Assembly (NCBI GenBank): GCA_035771175.1
Contig: CM069592.1
Span: 39,882,198 to 39,946,197, forward strand
From: Paratinospora sagittata
Taxonomy: Eukaryota; Streptophyta; Magnoliopsida; Ranunculales; Menispermaceae
Length of the DNA: 64,000 bases
Reading direction: 5' to 3'
Notes under the pieces: generated by a model
The model's database searches: none
The model's input: only the letters and a program-made list of their open reading frames with translations
What the model was told of the DNA's origin: nothing
In this document: positions 55,801-64,000 of the stretch, piece by piece
Layout of the letters: each line of letters begins with the position of its first letter
How positions within the stretch are numbered: position 1 is the first letter of the stretch
Program-made: the position numbers and the translations under genes

Positions 55801-56995
55801 TCTATCAGGTTTACTCCCTTTTGAGGTTGAAAATAAACTTGCTGCTGTGATCTTATGGGATGAGGAGGAGGTTGCAGATGGCATATGTTGGGGAGCCTCT
55901 AAGAGTGGCATATTAACGGTGACCTCTGCTTATACTATTTCTACTGGCACTCTTATGGGAGCTCCTACTTCCCTTTGGAGGATGATTTGGAAGCTTAAAG
56001 TTCCTCAAAGATGCAAGACTTTTTTGTGGATGGTTGCGCATCGAAAGATCATGTGCAATGCTGAGCGGATGAAAAGGGGTTTCACCATGGCATCTGGCTG
56101 TATTGAATGTGTGGGATGTATCGAGGATGTCGATCATATTTTTCGAAATTGCTCTAGAGCTGTGCAATTATGGAAGCGTCTATTGCAGCCAGTTGAGTAT
56201 CATCTTCAGAGCAATTTGGATTTCCAAAGCTGGCTTGCTCATAATCTTGCTGGCGTTAATGATTGTAATGTTGACTATGACTGGGCTTCCTACTTTACAG
56301 TTGCCGTGTGGGCTCTTTGGAAATGGAGGAATGATTTAGTTTTTCGTAATCTTCGTTTTCACTTCGAGTATAGCATGGCTTGGCTTAAAGGGAAAGTGGC
56401 TGAAATCATTCATGCTTTTCGAGCCAAAGTGGCGGTCCATGGTGCTGGACTAATAGAGAGGGTGAAGATGGTAGGCTGGTGTGCTCCCAACCATGGTTGG
56501 ACTAAGCTTAATACTGATGGATGTCTTAAGAATGCTTCATCGCGAGCAGGGGGTGGCGGTCTTCTCCGTGACTATCGTGGTATGTGGGTGAGGGGGTTTG
56601 TGGCTAATATTGGTTCTTGTACTGCAACTGAAGCTGAATTATGGGCTGCCGTTCATGGCTTACGTCTTGCTTGGGAGGAGGGCCATCGTTCTATAGTTTT
56701 CGAAACAGATTCGGCTATGGTGGCTGGTTGGTTAAAAGGCAACAGTATGCCGCAGCTTAGCCTTTCCAACTTGGTAAATGAGTGTCGAAGACTCCTTCAG
56801 AGAGATTGGTTAGTTCAAGTTGAGCACATTTACAGAGAAGGTAATAGAGCAGCAGATTATTTGGCTACTGAGGCTTTGAATTTCAATCGGGGAGTGTGTA
56901 TCCTGTCTTCCCCTCCCCGTGGGTTATTCAATATTTTGAGGGAAGATGCAACTGGGGTTACTTGGCCTAGGAGAGTTCGAGATGTAGTGTGCTAG
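52868..56995 (+). CDS. LINE copy 2 ORF2: AP-like endonuclease, reverse transcriptase, zinc finger, RNase H
   Basis: 1375 residues from the ATG at 52868 (MDFMIWNCQGAAS, the usual plant L1 start); open sequence upstream lacks an ATG. The APE-type endonuclease that nicks target DNA spans about 1-225, with the G136-D137-F138-N139 motif and the terminal S-D222-H223 motif. The reverse transcriptase (about 450-760) has the first catalytic Asp in DLEKAYDRLSW (Asp577) and F682-A-D-D685. A zf-RVT region (about 1034-1108) contains Cys/His pairs such as CIECVGCIEDVDHIF. A C-terminal RNase H of the RVT_3 type starts with NTDGC (Asp1217), followed by ATEAELWA, ETDSAM and YREGNRAADYLA. All key residues are present and no stop interrupts the frame. 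It should carry out target-primed reverse transcription. Confidence 0.95.
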   Translation: MDFMIWNCQGAASKEFHRSLKDLLKMHKPGILGLLEPKMSGSQADFLCKKLGFDEWVRVESLGFSGGIWVFWHSSCQINIIATHPQFIHMRVRDSSMHQWLLSVVYGSPTASLKKLLWRDLNKNVFDMSEPWIIAGDFNAVVCSEEVSSGNVVAHHGSSGFGDWIFDHDLLDMGFSGQAYTWSRGIGYQFKGARLDRVLCNLAWRHMFEDARVIHLPKHHSDHVPILVRLKGSSATVRPTQFKFQAAWLTHPGFYNVIKENWSRDRSLDTNNRHIASALTSWNSTEFGSISRRKKRLWARLAGIQRVLSKHPTHRIHLLESKLKKELDLVLYQEELSWFQKSRADWILSGDRNTKFYHATTVIRRSRNVIERLKGADGNWVSDSAQLKHLIQDFFTRLFSKEPCGDMSDFPKGGFPILDGAVMARIHQPFEIEEIRQALFDMAPFKAPGPDGIHAGFYQRLWPTVGPSVYKLVQDFWVSGKLPDGINDTLLVLVPKVQHLELLTQLRPISLCNVGYKVITKAMTNRLKMILPSLVSPNQSSFVPGRQITDNVIVYQEVLYSMRTKKSGVSHMAIKIDLEKAYDRLSWDFIEDSLKEIGLGDGWIRNVMHCVSSSRMSIVWNGDLLDCFSPERGVRQGDAISPYLFVLCIERLGHLINGAVERKEWKPIQLSRNGPSISHLFFADDMVLFAEASTEQIKVIMKCLDLFCACSGQRVNYQKSLIFVSHNVELAVAQDISTISGIPLTDNLGRYLGAPSIHGRVRPADFQYIIERVTTRLEGWKTKFLSFAGRLVLVKSVLNSIPMYIMQTMVLPIGVCNTIDKLVRRFLWGGSNEKQGVNLIKWEIIIKPMEDGGLGIKSMAYMNLAFLAKLGWRLITDKNSFWARVVYMKYLHREATIDRLQPKNGASNAWRGIVKASPILRSRVRALVRNGKDTLFWLDTWVGEVALINMKMRDLSLVEMYRPVSSYWVKGSGWDWNALSGLLPFEVENKLAAVILWDEEEVADGICWGASKSGILTVTSAYTISTGTLMGAPTSLWRMIWKLKVPQRCKTFLWMVAHRKIMCNAERMKRGFTMASGCIECVGCIEDVDHIFRNCSRAVQLWKRLLQPVEYHLQSNLDFQSWLAHNLAGVNDCNVDYDWASYFTVAVWALWKWRNDLVFRNLRFHFEYSMAWLKGKVAEIIHAFRAKVAVHGAGLIERVKMVGWCAPNHGWTKLNTDGCLKNASSRAGGGGLLRDYRGMWVRGFVANIGSCTATEAELWAAVHGLRLAWEEGHRSIVFETDSAMVAGWLKGNSMPQLSLSNLVNECRRLLQRDWLVQVEHIYREGNRAADYLATEALNFNRGVCILSSPPRGLFNILREDATGVTWPRRVRDVVC

Positions 56996-57040
56996 TTGTT
57001 CTTGCTGGGTGTTCTCCCTCTTTTCCTTTCCAAAAAAAAA

Positions 57041-57055
57041 AGTCAACAGTCGTGT
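57041..57055. repeat. Target-site duplication, 3' side of LINE copy 2
   Basis: agtcaacagtcgtgt, identical to 50241-50255. Confidence 0.95.
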
Positions 57056-58189
57056 CTTAGCCCTTCGCGTAGTTTCATAGTTGATGATCTGACGAAGTTT
57101 AATATTGGCTATATGCTATCGGACACAATGTGGGACCGGCCATGATGAAGGTTTTTTTCTTTTTTTGAGGGATGTTATTATTAATTTAGAAATATTTTCA
57201 ACACTCATTTTTATCATACATACATTGTGTGCCCTTGAATCACCCATATTAGCACAGAGTCACGTGTTCAAACCAAGTGTGAAAAACATGTACACTAATT
57301 AACCAATTTCTTTTTTATTTCAACGCCCATTTATATGCGTTCATATATAGGTATATAACATCTATTAACTGATTTGTAAGTAGTGCTAGAGATACATAAT
57401 TGGATCAACATGCACAATACATGCAAATAAATCTGTATTCATGATATGAGGAACACAAAATGTTCAAGTTTTCATACGAGTTTCATCCACGTATCTTTGG
57501 TCAGTTTGTCATGAAGCAGGCAAAATAAGAAGTTTTTTTTTTTGAGACTTGGGTGTCCTGGTCAACTTGCGCACACCCGACTAATCCTAAGGAAGTGCAA
57601 GCCCCTAGCTCGCAAAGGGGCACCCCCTAAAACCCTGAGAAAAATATTCATTCAGACTCGTATATACCTTGGAGGGGGAACAAGTGGATGAGGCTCAAAC
57701 TTATGACCTCTCGATAACTTGTGACCTCTCGATAACTTGTCTCTCTATTCAACCACTTAACCAATACCTCTTTGGCAGGCAAAATAAGAAGTTAATAAGC
57801 TTTCATTGGTATATTAATGAAACCTACATCAAAATCATTCCATTGCTTAAAGCTAGCAAATCACTAACCATTTTCGTAATTCTGGCGATGCTTATGATCA
57901 AATCACAAGTCATTTAAAATGGATCTTGAACTATTGAGTACCCAATGGTATAACATGTGAAATATTACAAGTGCCTATAGTTCAAATTCCACCATTTCTC
58001 TATCAAAAGAAATTATAAATCCCAGCAAATGATAAATATTAATAAAACAGGTTATTTATTGTATACATGTTGAGAGAGATCCATAAAAAGGTGCTCAATT
58101 ATATATCTATATAGATTTGTATATAACTTACATTAATTTTTTTAAAATTTTACAATAATATAATAATAAAGTTTGATTAATTGAAATAA
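57056..58189. other. Spacer between LINE copy 2 and the WRKY gene
   Basis: This region contains one well-defined SINE (57535-57774) and AT-rich sequence. The last part, before 58190, should include the 3' untranslated region of the minus-strand WRKY gene. No other gene is seen. Confidence 0.5.
57535..57774 (-). mobile_element. SINE (minus strand) with perfect 19-bp target-site duplication
   Basis: A 240-bp element between exact 19-bp direct repeats, gcaggcaaaataagaagtt, at 57516-57534 and 57775-57793. On the minus strand: box A (ttggttaagtgg), a duplicated spacer, box B (aagtttgagcc), a body shared with the SINE at 33662-33898, and the 3' end ggacacccaagtctc plus poly(A) (the T run at 57535-57543). 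An 18-bp unit (gacctctcgataacttgt) occurs twice in tandem at 57705-57740, between the two promoter boxes. The long perfect duplication indicates a recent insertion. Confidence 0.9.
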
Positions 58190-60565
58190 TTAGATTCGAA
58201 ATGGGGGGTATATTTGCATCTGAGTCAAGATGTGCTCAAAGTTATCAGTAGACTTATCAATGAGATGCGTATGCATTCCCTCATATGTAGTCACCACTAC
58301 CCCTTCATCTCTTGATAACCTTTGCACTTGCTTCTTCACGTTGCATCCTTGATGAGTGCACCTGTAGTAACTCCTACAACATATAAATAAATTAGCTAAT
58401 GAAATGAATTAGTTCTTTATTCTAGTCACACATAGATTTAATAATTGAACATAAAAAAAGCATAGACACATGTACAACAAAGATCATTGAATACACCAAT
58501 TAAAAAAAAGAGTGATATATTAAAAACTCGAGCATAATAATAATAAAGAGAGAGAAAAACCTAAAATATATAACATGAATAAAAGATAATTAAGAAAGAC
58601 ATAACTACTAATTGTCAACGTATATGTCAAACATATATGATTTAAATTCACACAGATTTTAGAACATAGATGAACTAATAAAGAAAGATATAATTACTTA
58701 CAATATAAATAATTTTTGATAGAGCAGAGTAGAAGAAACAGATCATTCATATGTTCAAGCTGGGCAAAGGTTAATTTCATTCCATCGTTATTGATACACA
58801 AGGATCACACTCCATGTAGTATATATGATTTATTTATTATAATCCTTATAAATGTGGCAATATATATTAGTTCACAATGTCATACACCTAGCTAATTAAC
58901 TAAAGTTAAAAAAGAAAAAAGAAAAAAAAAAAGAATTGTTTATATAATATATATACAGCAGTAGGCATAGTTTGAAACTCATCAAATTGGAAGAGCTTAG
59001 TAGCTATACATACATTTGGGGCACAAACAAATAATAGATTGGATGCGAACATTTCACTAAAATTTGATGTTAACCTTATTATACAACATGATATAGATAT
59101 GAATTGGAGAATGTTTAAGTGTATGATCAGCTAACATATATCGAATTCACTTTATGAAAAACAATAATTGACTTGTTATGTATTGGAAAAAAAGAGAGAG
59201 GATATATTGATCATTTAATATTATATTTAAGTGTATGAATAACTATAAAATGAAGAAGAGAATGTTTATAACATTAAGTATATGCTATGGACTTACATAT
59301 AAAAACGATCCGGTCAAAGATCTAACGGAGGAAACAAAAGAAATAGTTGGCAACAAAGATTAACAGCACATCATCAAGAACTGATCTATGTTAGAAGTTA
59401 AAATCTCTAGTTTAAGTTTTGGTAAAATACAATGAGAAAGAATGAGAAATTATAATAAATCTTTAAACTAATTAGTTCAACGAAAAAAATATATAGATAA
59501 CTTCTAGCAACCATCCCCCAAAAAATCAAAATAGTAAAAATTATTATAACAACAGTGATTAATCCCGCAAGCATCACCATTATTGATGAGTTATAGATAG
59601 TAATTTTCTGAGTTTTATAGAATCATGCAAAAGAAGCTAACCATTATTAATCCTCCGGCGCTACCATTAATCCCACAGTATATCTCCTTAATTGTGGCAT
59701 CAAACAGGAGGCACCCTAAAATGAAGCTTAATTTTCAATAATTAATTGTTAATTATGTGAACTTTTTACTGAATTATAAATTGAGAAAAAAAAAGGATGT
59801 ATTTGCTTCTTTTCTTTTTTTTTTCTTTTTGTTACTTGATCATGAATGTTCTTCATTCAATTAATACCTAATTATCATCAACCATAAGAACCCATGCAAA
59901 AGTATATATCCACCAATATATATAAGAAATATGGTAGAAAATCAAACAGATTAAAGCAATAACCAAATAACTAGCTCTAGCTCTCACAGATTCATGAAGA
60001 AGAAATTAATTAAGTATTATATATATATATATTAAGTAAAGAAAATCACTGATCGATCAGATAATCACCTGGGAAATTTGTTGTTCTTCACAGCTTTCTG
60101 CCCATATTTCCTCCATCTATACCCATCATCAAGTATATCAACTTGGCTCCTTGTCTGAAAAGCATATCTTGGCCTTCTTTCCTTCTTTCCACCCTTATTG
60201 ATCTTCTTAAAACTACCTGATGATGATGATAACATTGATGATTTATTCGCCTTATCATGATCATCACCACCCATTGATCTATTCAAGCTTCCACTCTGGT
60301 GATGATGATCAGAAATAATATTACTATTAATCATATCACAATTATCTGAACGTTGATGATGAACCTGATGATCATCAGCACTGATCATCATCCGTGTCTT
60401 CTTCAACCCCAAGAAGCTTGATGGAATATTATTAATATCGCTGCTACTAGTATTGTTATTTCCACCAAGAAAATCATTGAAAAGACCATATTGATGAGAG
60501 TTTCCAAATAATGTTGACGATGAAGGAGTTGCAGGGAAGATTATAGGATGGTAGGTTTGATCCAT
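58190..60565 (-). CDS. WRKY transcription factor, group IIc (WRKY75/WRKY24/WRKY56-like)
   Basis: Two exons on the minus strand, 60565-60069 and 58373-58190, join to 227 codons (226 residues) across a 1695-bp GT..AG intron that splits the WRKY domain after the PR of NNKFPR, the conserved intron site. The N-terminal two thirds are Ser/Asn/His/Asp-rich and disordered-looking. A basic stretch [20 protein letters not shown] (120-139) may serve for nuclear import. WRKYGQK is at 151-157, and the zinc-binding pattern is C171-x4-C176-x23-H200-x1-H202. The ending ([12 protein letters not shown]) is characteristic of the WRKY75 clade, which acts in stress, phosphate and senescence responses and binds W-boxes. 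HTHLI replaces the usual H.HPI. Paralogue assignment within the clade is uncertain. Confidence 0.92.
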
Positions 60566-60628
60566 GAGAGAGAAGTGTTAATTAGGTTAGAATTGAAGAG
60601 AAATTAAGGAGAGAATAATTAATATAAG

Positions 60629-60636
60629 GTATATAG
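60629..60636 (-). promoter_or_regulatory. TATA-like box of the WRKY gene
   Basis: On the minus strand this reads ctatatac, about 65 bp upstream of the ATG at 60565, followed by a short leader. Confidence 0.45.
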
Positions 60637-60746
60637 CAATAATAATATTATTTCTGCAAGTTCAATATTTTCTATACAAAAGTGGGGTCTAATCAGAAAA
60701 GTGAAGGCGGCTCCATGGCGCCTAGACGGTCTAAGTTCACCGCGTC

Positions 60747-60771
60747 TAGAGAGAGAAAGAGAGAGAGAGAG
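60747..60771. repeat. (GA)n tract in the WRKY promoter
   Basis: A GA/AGAA repeat about 190 bp upstream of the start codon; such tracts are frequent in plant promoters. Confidence 0.7.
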
Positions 60772-61103
60772 GTGTCGTGAACGGCACGTTGAATTTCTGT
60801 GTAGAACAAAACCTCCATTAGAGAAGGTAAATTGTGGAAAATTGTGGCATTGCTCATGATTATAATTGGGTAAGTAAGTCAATTATGGAATTAATTAATG
60901 TTTTTATATGTATGTATAAATGATGATGATGATGTTATGGGTTATCTTAGATGATGATAATTATCGTGTATCATTAACTATAGATAATAATAATGGTAAA
61001 ATACTCTTCAACTACATGCAATCGGTTACATGAATCTACCTATTCCTACGCCATTTCATCAAAGGTTAAGTCAATAATTATATTACGAATAATTATAGTG
61101 AGT

Positions 61104-61355
61104 CATGAAAAATGTTAAAATGACTAAAAAAAGATCCAAATTTACACTCAAGCTGACATGCGAATGATAATTAAGTTAGAAAAATATTTTTATGACCTAA
61201 AAATTATATCCAAAATCATATTCATGCCGATGTGGTGTATGATAATTGAAAGATTTTTTTTTATTTTTTTTATGATATAGTGATACCGTGTATTGTAACA
61301 TCAACTTAAGCATAAATTTGGGTACATATGTAGAGTCTTTTTAACACTCCTCATT
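61104..61355. mobile_element. MITE-like element related to the one in the MADS intron
   Basis: The right end (gtctttttaacactcctcatt) matches the right end of the element at 40040-40246, and the phrases atgccgatgtggtgtatgat and gtaacatcaactta recur in the same order. The left end (atgaaaaatgttaaaatgac) is a diverged inverted copy. A further partial copy follows to about 61460. Confidence 0.5.
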
Positions 61356-62252
61356 AAGTTATGATTTTCTCTATGCTAATGTGTAGTGATCATGTGATGA
61401 TTCATCACATCAACGTGGGTATAAATTTATATTTTTTGGATCATGTAATTAGCATTGCCCATATAGAATTATATATTGATATATACATTAATCCGATGTA
61501 ATATAATATTGTATTAATTATTGATGGCTATATTTCACTATAGATGCATATGAAGTTAGTATGTGACTCATAAGATAAATGTGTTAATTAATTAGGTTAT
61601 GGGACTTTTGGGTAGAAGAGGATGAACCTCTAATGTATCATATATGACATTATTGGCATTATATGAAGGATCTACTGGTTGAATTTGAAGATCCAATCAT
61701 GTTAGAATGTTTGAGACCATTCAATGTATATGATAGTTCCCATGTGATTTCAATTTTCTTTGTCTTTTAATAATTTCTTAACATTTTCCTTTTTTCTCAC
61801 ATGACCATCCAATAATAGTCTGTGTAAACTGTTGTTATTTTGATATTTTCTAATTTAATTAAGTTGATATTTTCTTAACTAGTTAATTAGTTTAATTTAT
61901 CTATAGTATTTATGATTTAAACAATTCCAAAACTTATCATAATTATTGTGTCCTAACTAAAATTAAATTTTTCAATAGTATAGTACTCTTTTCAAATGAA
62001 ATTATAATTGTACATTACTTTCAATAATAAAAATTTTCAATTTTCTTTCACTTTGAAAATAGAATACTATTCTAGTATATCTCTCTTATCTTTTTCACTT
62101 GTGGAGTTAATTATGTTCTTCAAAAATATTTTTTTAGTGTAAGAATAATATATACAAATTAAGAGGAGTACATACATAGAAAATTATATAAATATATACT
62201 ATAACAAATCCCTTTTTTTTCAACTACATGACTTGTTACATAAATCTATTTT

Positions 62253-62415
62253 TAATCTTTTTTTGTGTTAAATCGAGGTATGGACTAGCTTATACGTACC
62301 GACTAATCCGAAGAGCAAGTCCTTAATGAAAGGAGAGTGGCTTCTTTATAATATGCACATAGAATTTGTCCTCCGGCAAAGACCACTTTTATCCTTATAT
62401 ACCTTAGGATGAGAC
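62253..62415 (-). mobile_element. 5'-truncated SINE
   Basis: The segment contains phrases in the same order as the SINEs at 33662 and 57535 (gactaatccgaagagcaagtcc, tatatacctta) but lacks the tRNA-like head with boxes A and B. A T run at about 62252-62258 marks the tail. It is an old or truncated copy. Confidence 0.5.
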
Positions 62416-62439
62416 TCAACTATATTAAAAAAAAAAAAA

Positions 62440-62459
62440 TATATATATATATATATATA
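62440..62459. repeat. (TA)n microsatellite
   Basis: A TA repeat directly following a 13-bp A run. Confidence 0.85.
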
Positions 62460-64000
62460 CGAAATATGTTGTAGATTCATCATACGTACAAATTAACGTA
62501 AGAAAGCGTGAAAGATTAATATGCTGATGTGTTGTTGATCTAGAAAACACGTGTGGTTGAATTGAAACTTGAAAGTAAAGATGGTTGCGCGGTCCGGTCC
62601 ACCAAGACTCACGGGCGCAAATATTATTCAAACATATATATATATATAGCTTACATGTTTGATAGAGTGCTCCCAGCAGCCCCTAAAATATTTGGTGCAA
62701 CGGTCGGAATTCAACGGTTAACTATCTCAATCAATATAGTGGCAATTGAGGCGTAACAGGTGGTAGAAGAAGAAAGTGGTTCAATACTTTAACTTAATAT
62801 ATATTAAGATCCCAAATTTAGATTTTGCTTTAAAAATTATATCTTAGGAATGTATTTATTCAGCGAATTTTTTTTAAGTATTGATAAGGAACATGAGAAC
62901 CAATTATCATGGTCTAACTTCCACCACTTATCTTACAAAAAGAAAGAATTGAACTCCTGACCTTAACGAAGGAAAGGAGGACCAAATATATATATTATTG
63001 GAGCTAGTTCATTTGCATTCAACCTTAGTTAATGATGTTTAATCAGTCAATTTTGAAACATTTAAAATAATAATCATATGACTTAGGAAAATATTAAACT
63101 AATTGTAAAAAAAATAAATGCAACTATACATTTATATTCATAAAATTATTTATTATTATTGATGATAATTTGATATGTATTGTTGGATCCTATCTGACAG
63201 TTATAGTTTTTAGTTTGAATGGTTTCTAATATGTTATCAAAGTTATATGTTTCCTATTTGTATAATTGATATTTTTTTTTTCTATCTCTCTTCTGACTCT
63301 CCACGTAAAGGGAAGTATTTATGATAGTTTGATATGCATTGTTGGATCAGCATCTAACAGCTATAGGTTTTGAGTTGAGTAATTTTTTTAACAATTATAT
63401 ACTTTGAGATGTGTAAACTATATACATATCCAATAAACATAAATATATAATTTTTTTTAAAAAAAACATAAATATATAATTACATTATATATAGTTACAT
63501 TTTTTTTTATAATTAAAATAATATTTCCCTATGACTTATATGGTTAAAGATGATGGAAATCTATGCCATAAATATAATGATTATTTGACTTATATGATCA
63601 CATGACATAAAATCTCATTTATCAACACATCGTCACCCTTTTTCTTTTCTTTTTGTTTTTGTCAATTTTCTTGTTTGCTTTAAGTTATTTCATTATGACA
63701 TAACCATTTTACGGGTTTAAAAAATTAAATAATTTTATATTAATGTATTTAAAACTAAAGGCTAAATAACTTTTTTAGAAAATAAACTATATATATATAT
63801 GTCATAAGTTTAAGAATAATTAATTTCTAATATAGTACAACTACATGAACTATTGGTTTAACCACTATTTTGGTATTTGATTACGATATATATCTGGAAG
63901 GTATTTTAGATTTTTCAAACGCGTGTGGAAGATAATTTCAATTGTCCAATCAAAAAAATTGTATCCTTAAAAAAGAAAAGATCCGATCCAAAGGATGACG

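Larger units (their letters stand above)
50256..57040 (+). mobile_element. L1-type LINE, copy 2, full length with both ORFs open
   Basis: A complete non-LTR retrotransposon of 6785 bp: a 5' region of about 780 bp, ORF1, a 62-nt spacer, ORF2, a short 3' region and a nine-A tail (57032-57040). It is flanked by exact 15-bp target-site duplications. Both frames are free of stops, and key residues of the endonuclease, reverse transcriptase, zinc knuckle and RNase H are in place. Perfect duplications and intact frames point to a very recent insertion, and the element may still be competent. It is in the same orientation as LINE copy 1, about 32 kb away. Confidence 0.95.
60566..64000. other. WRKY promoter region and AT-rich sequence with repeat copies
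   Basis: The first few hundred bases upstream of 60565 hold the promoter of the minus-strand WRKY gene, including a TATA-like box and a (GA)n tract. Beyond that lie MITE-like copies (about 61104-61460), a 5'-truncated SINE (about 62253-62415), a (TA)n tract, and two fragments near 63165-63240 and 63320-63395 that resemble each other and 16185-16275. No gene is supported. Confidence 0.5.

Noticed and set aside
1..64000. CRISPR arrays, operons, bacterial-type islands, rRNA or complete tRNA genes
   Set aside because: None seen. The window is nuclear plant DNA; the tRNA-like boxes found belong to SINEs that do not fold as full tRNAs by inspection.

Overview
The window is nuclear DNA of a flowering plant, most likely a eudicot. 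It is very AT-rich, its genes have introns with GT..AG borders, and it holds plant-specific families: DUF3339, MIKC-type MADS-box, WRKY, and a mitochondrial gamma-carbonic-anhydrase-like complex I subunit. It also carries two plant L1-type LINEs, tRNA-derived SINEs and many short inverted-repeat transposons. The species cannot be named from this sequence. If the MADS gene is TM8-type, Brassicaceae are unlikely because that lineage is thought to have lost TM8.

Layout. 1-4.1 kb: AT-rich sequence with SINE and hAT-like relics. 4.1-14 kb: five single-exon DUF3339 genes encoding 68-70 aa membrane proteins, on strictly alternating strands (+,-,+,-,+), each about 2.0-2.4 kb from the next. 17.3-17.8 kb: a two-helix membrane protein gene on the minus strand. 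18.5-25.2 kb: LINE copy 1, a broken element between 13-bp target-site duplications. 25.2-36.4 kb: no host gene recognised; nested DNA transposons, a segmental duplication, SINEs and AT microsatellites. 36.5-41.3 kb: an eight-exon TM8-like MADS-box gene whose introns hold a fold-back, a SINE and a MITE. 41.8-42.1 kb: a small minus-strand gene, tail to tail with it. 44.2-48.0 kb: a two-exon gamma-CA-like gene with a 3-kb intron carrying a MITE and a SINE. 49.0-49.7 kb: a gene for an acidic, apparently tail-anchored protein. 50.2-57.1 kb: LINE copy 2, full length, both reading frames open, bounded by a perfect 15-bp target-site duplication. 58.2-60.6 kb: a two-exon WRKY group IIc gene on the minus strand. 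60.6-64 kb: promoter and AT-rich sequence with MITE copies.

The host genes do not form an obvious pathway; this is an ordinary mix of plant genes plus one tandem family. The most notable points are: (1) the two LINEs are nearly identical from the start of the ORF1 core to the poly(A), yet their first roughly 780 bases are unrelated, and in each copy this private 5' part lies inside the target-site duplications; (2) in copy 1 the private part adds an in-frame glutamine/proline-rich head to ORF1, so it may be captured host mRNA; (3) the regularly spaced, strand-alternating DUF3339 array. Exon borders, distances and duplications were read directly from the sequence. Family names rest on motif recognition without any database search.
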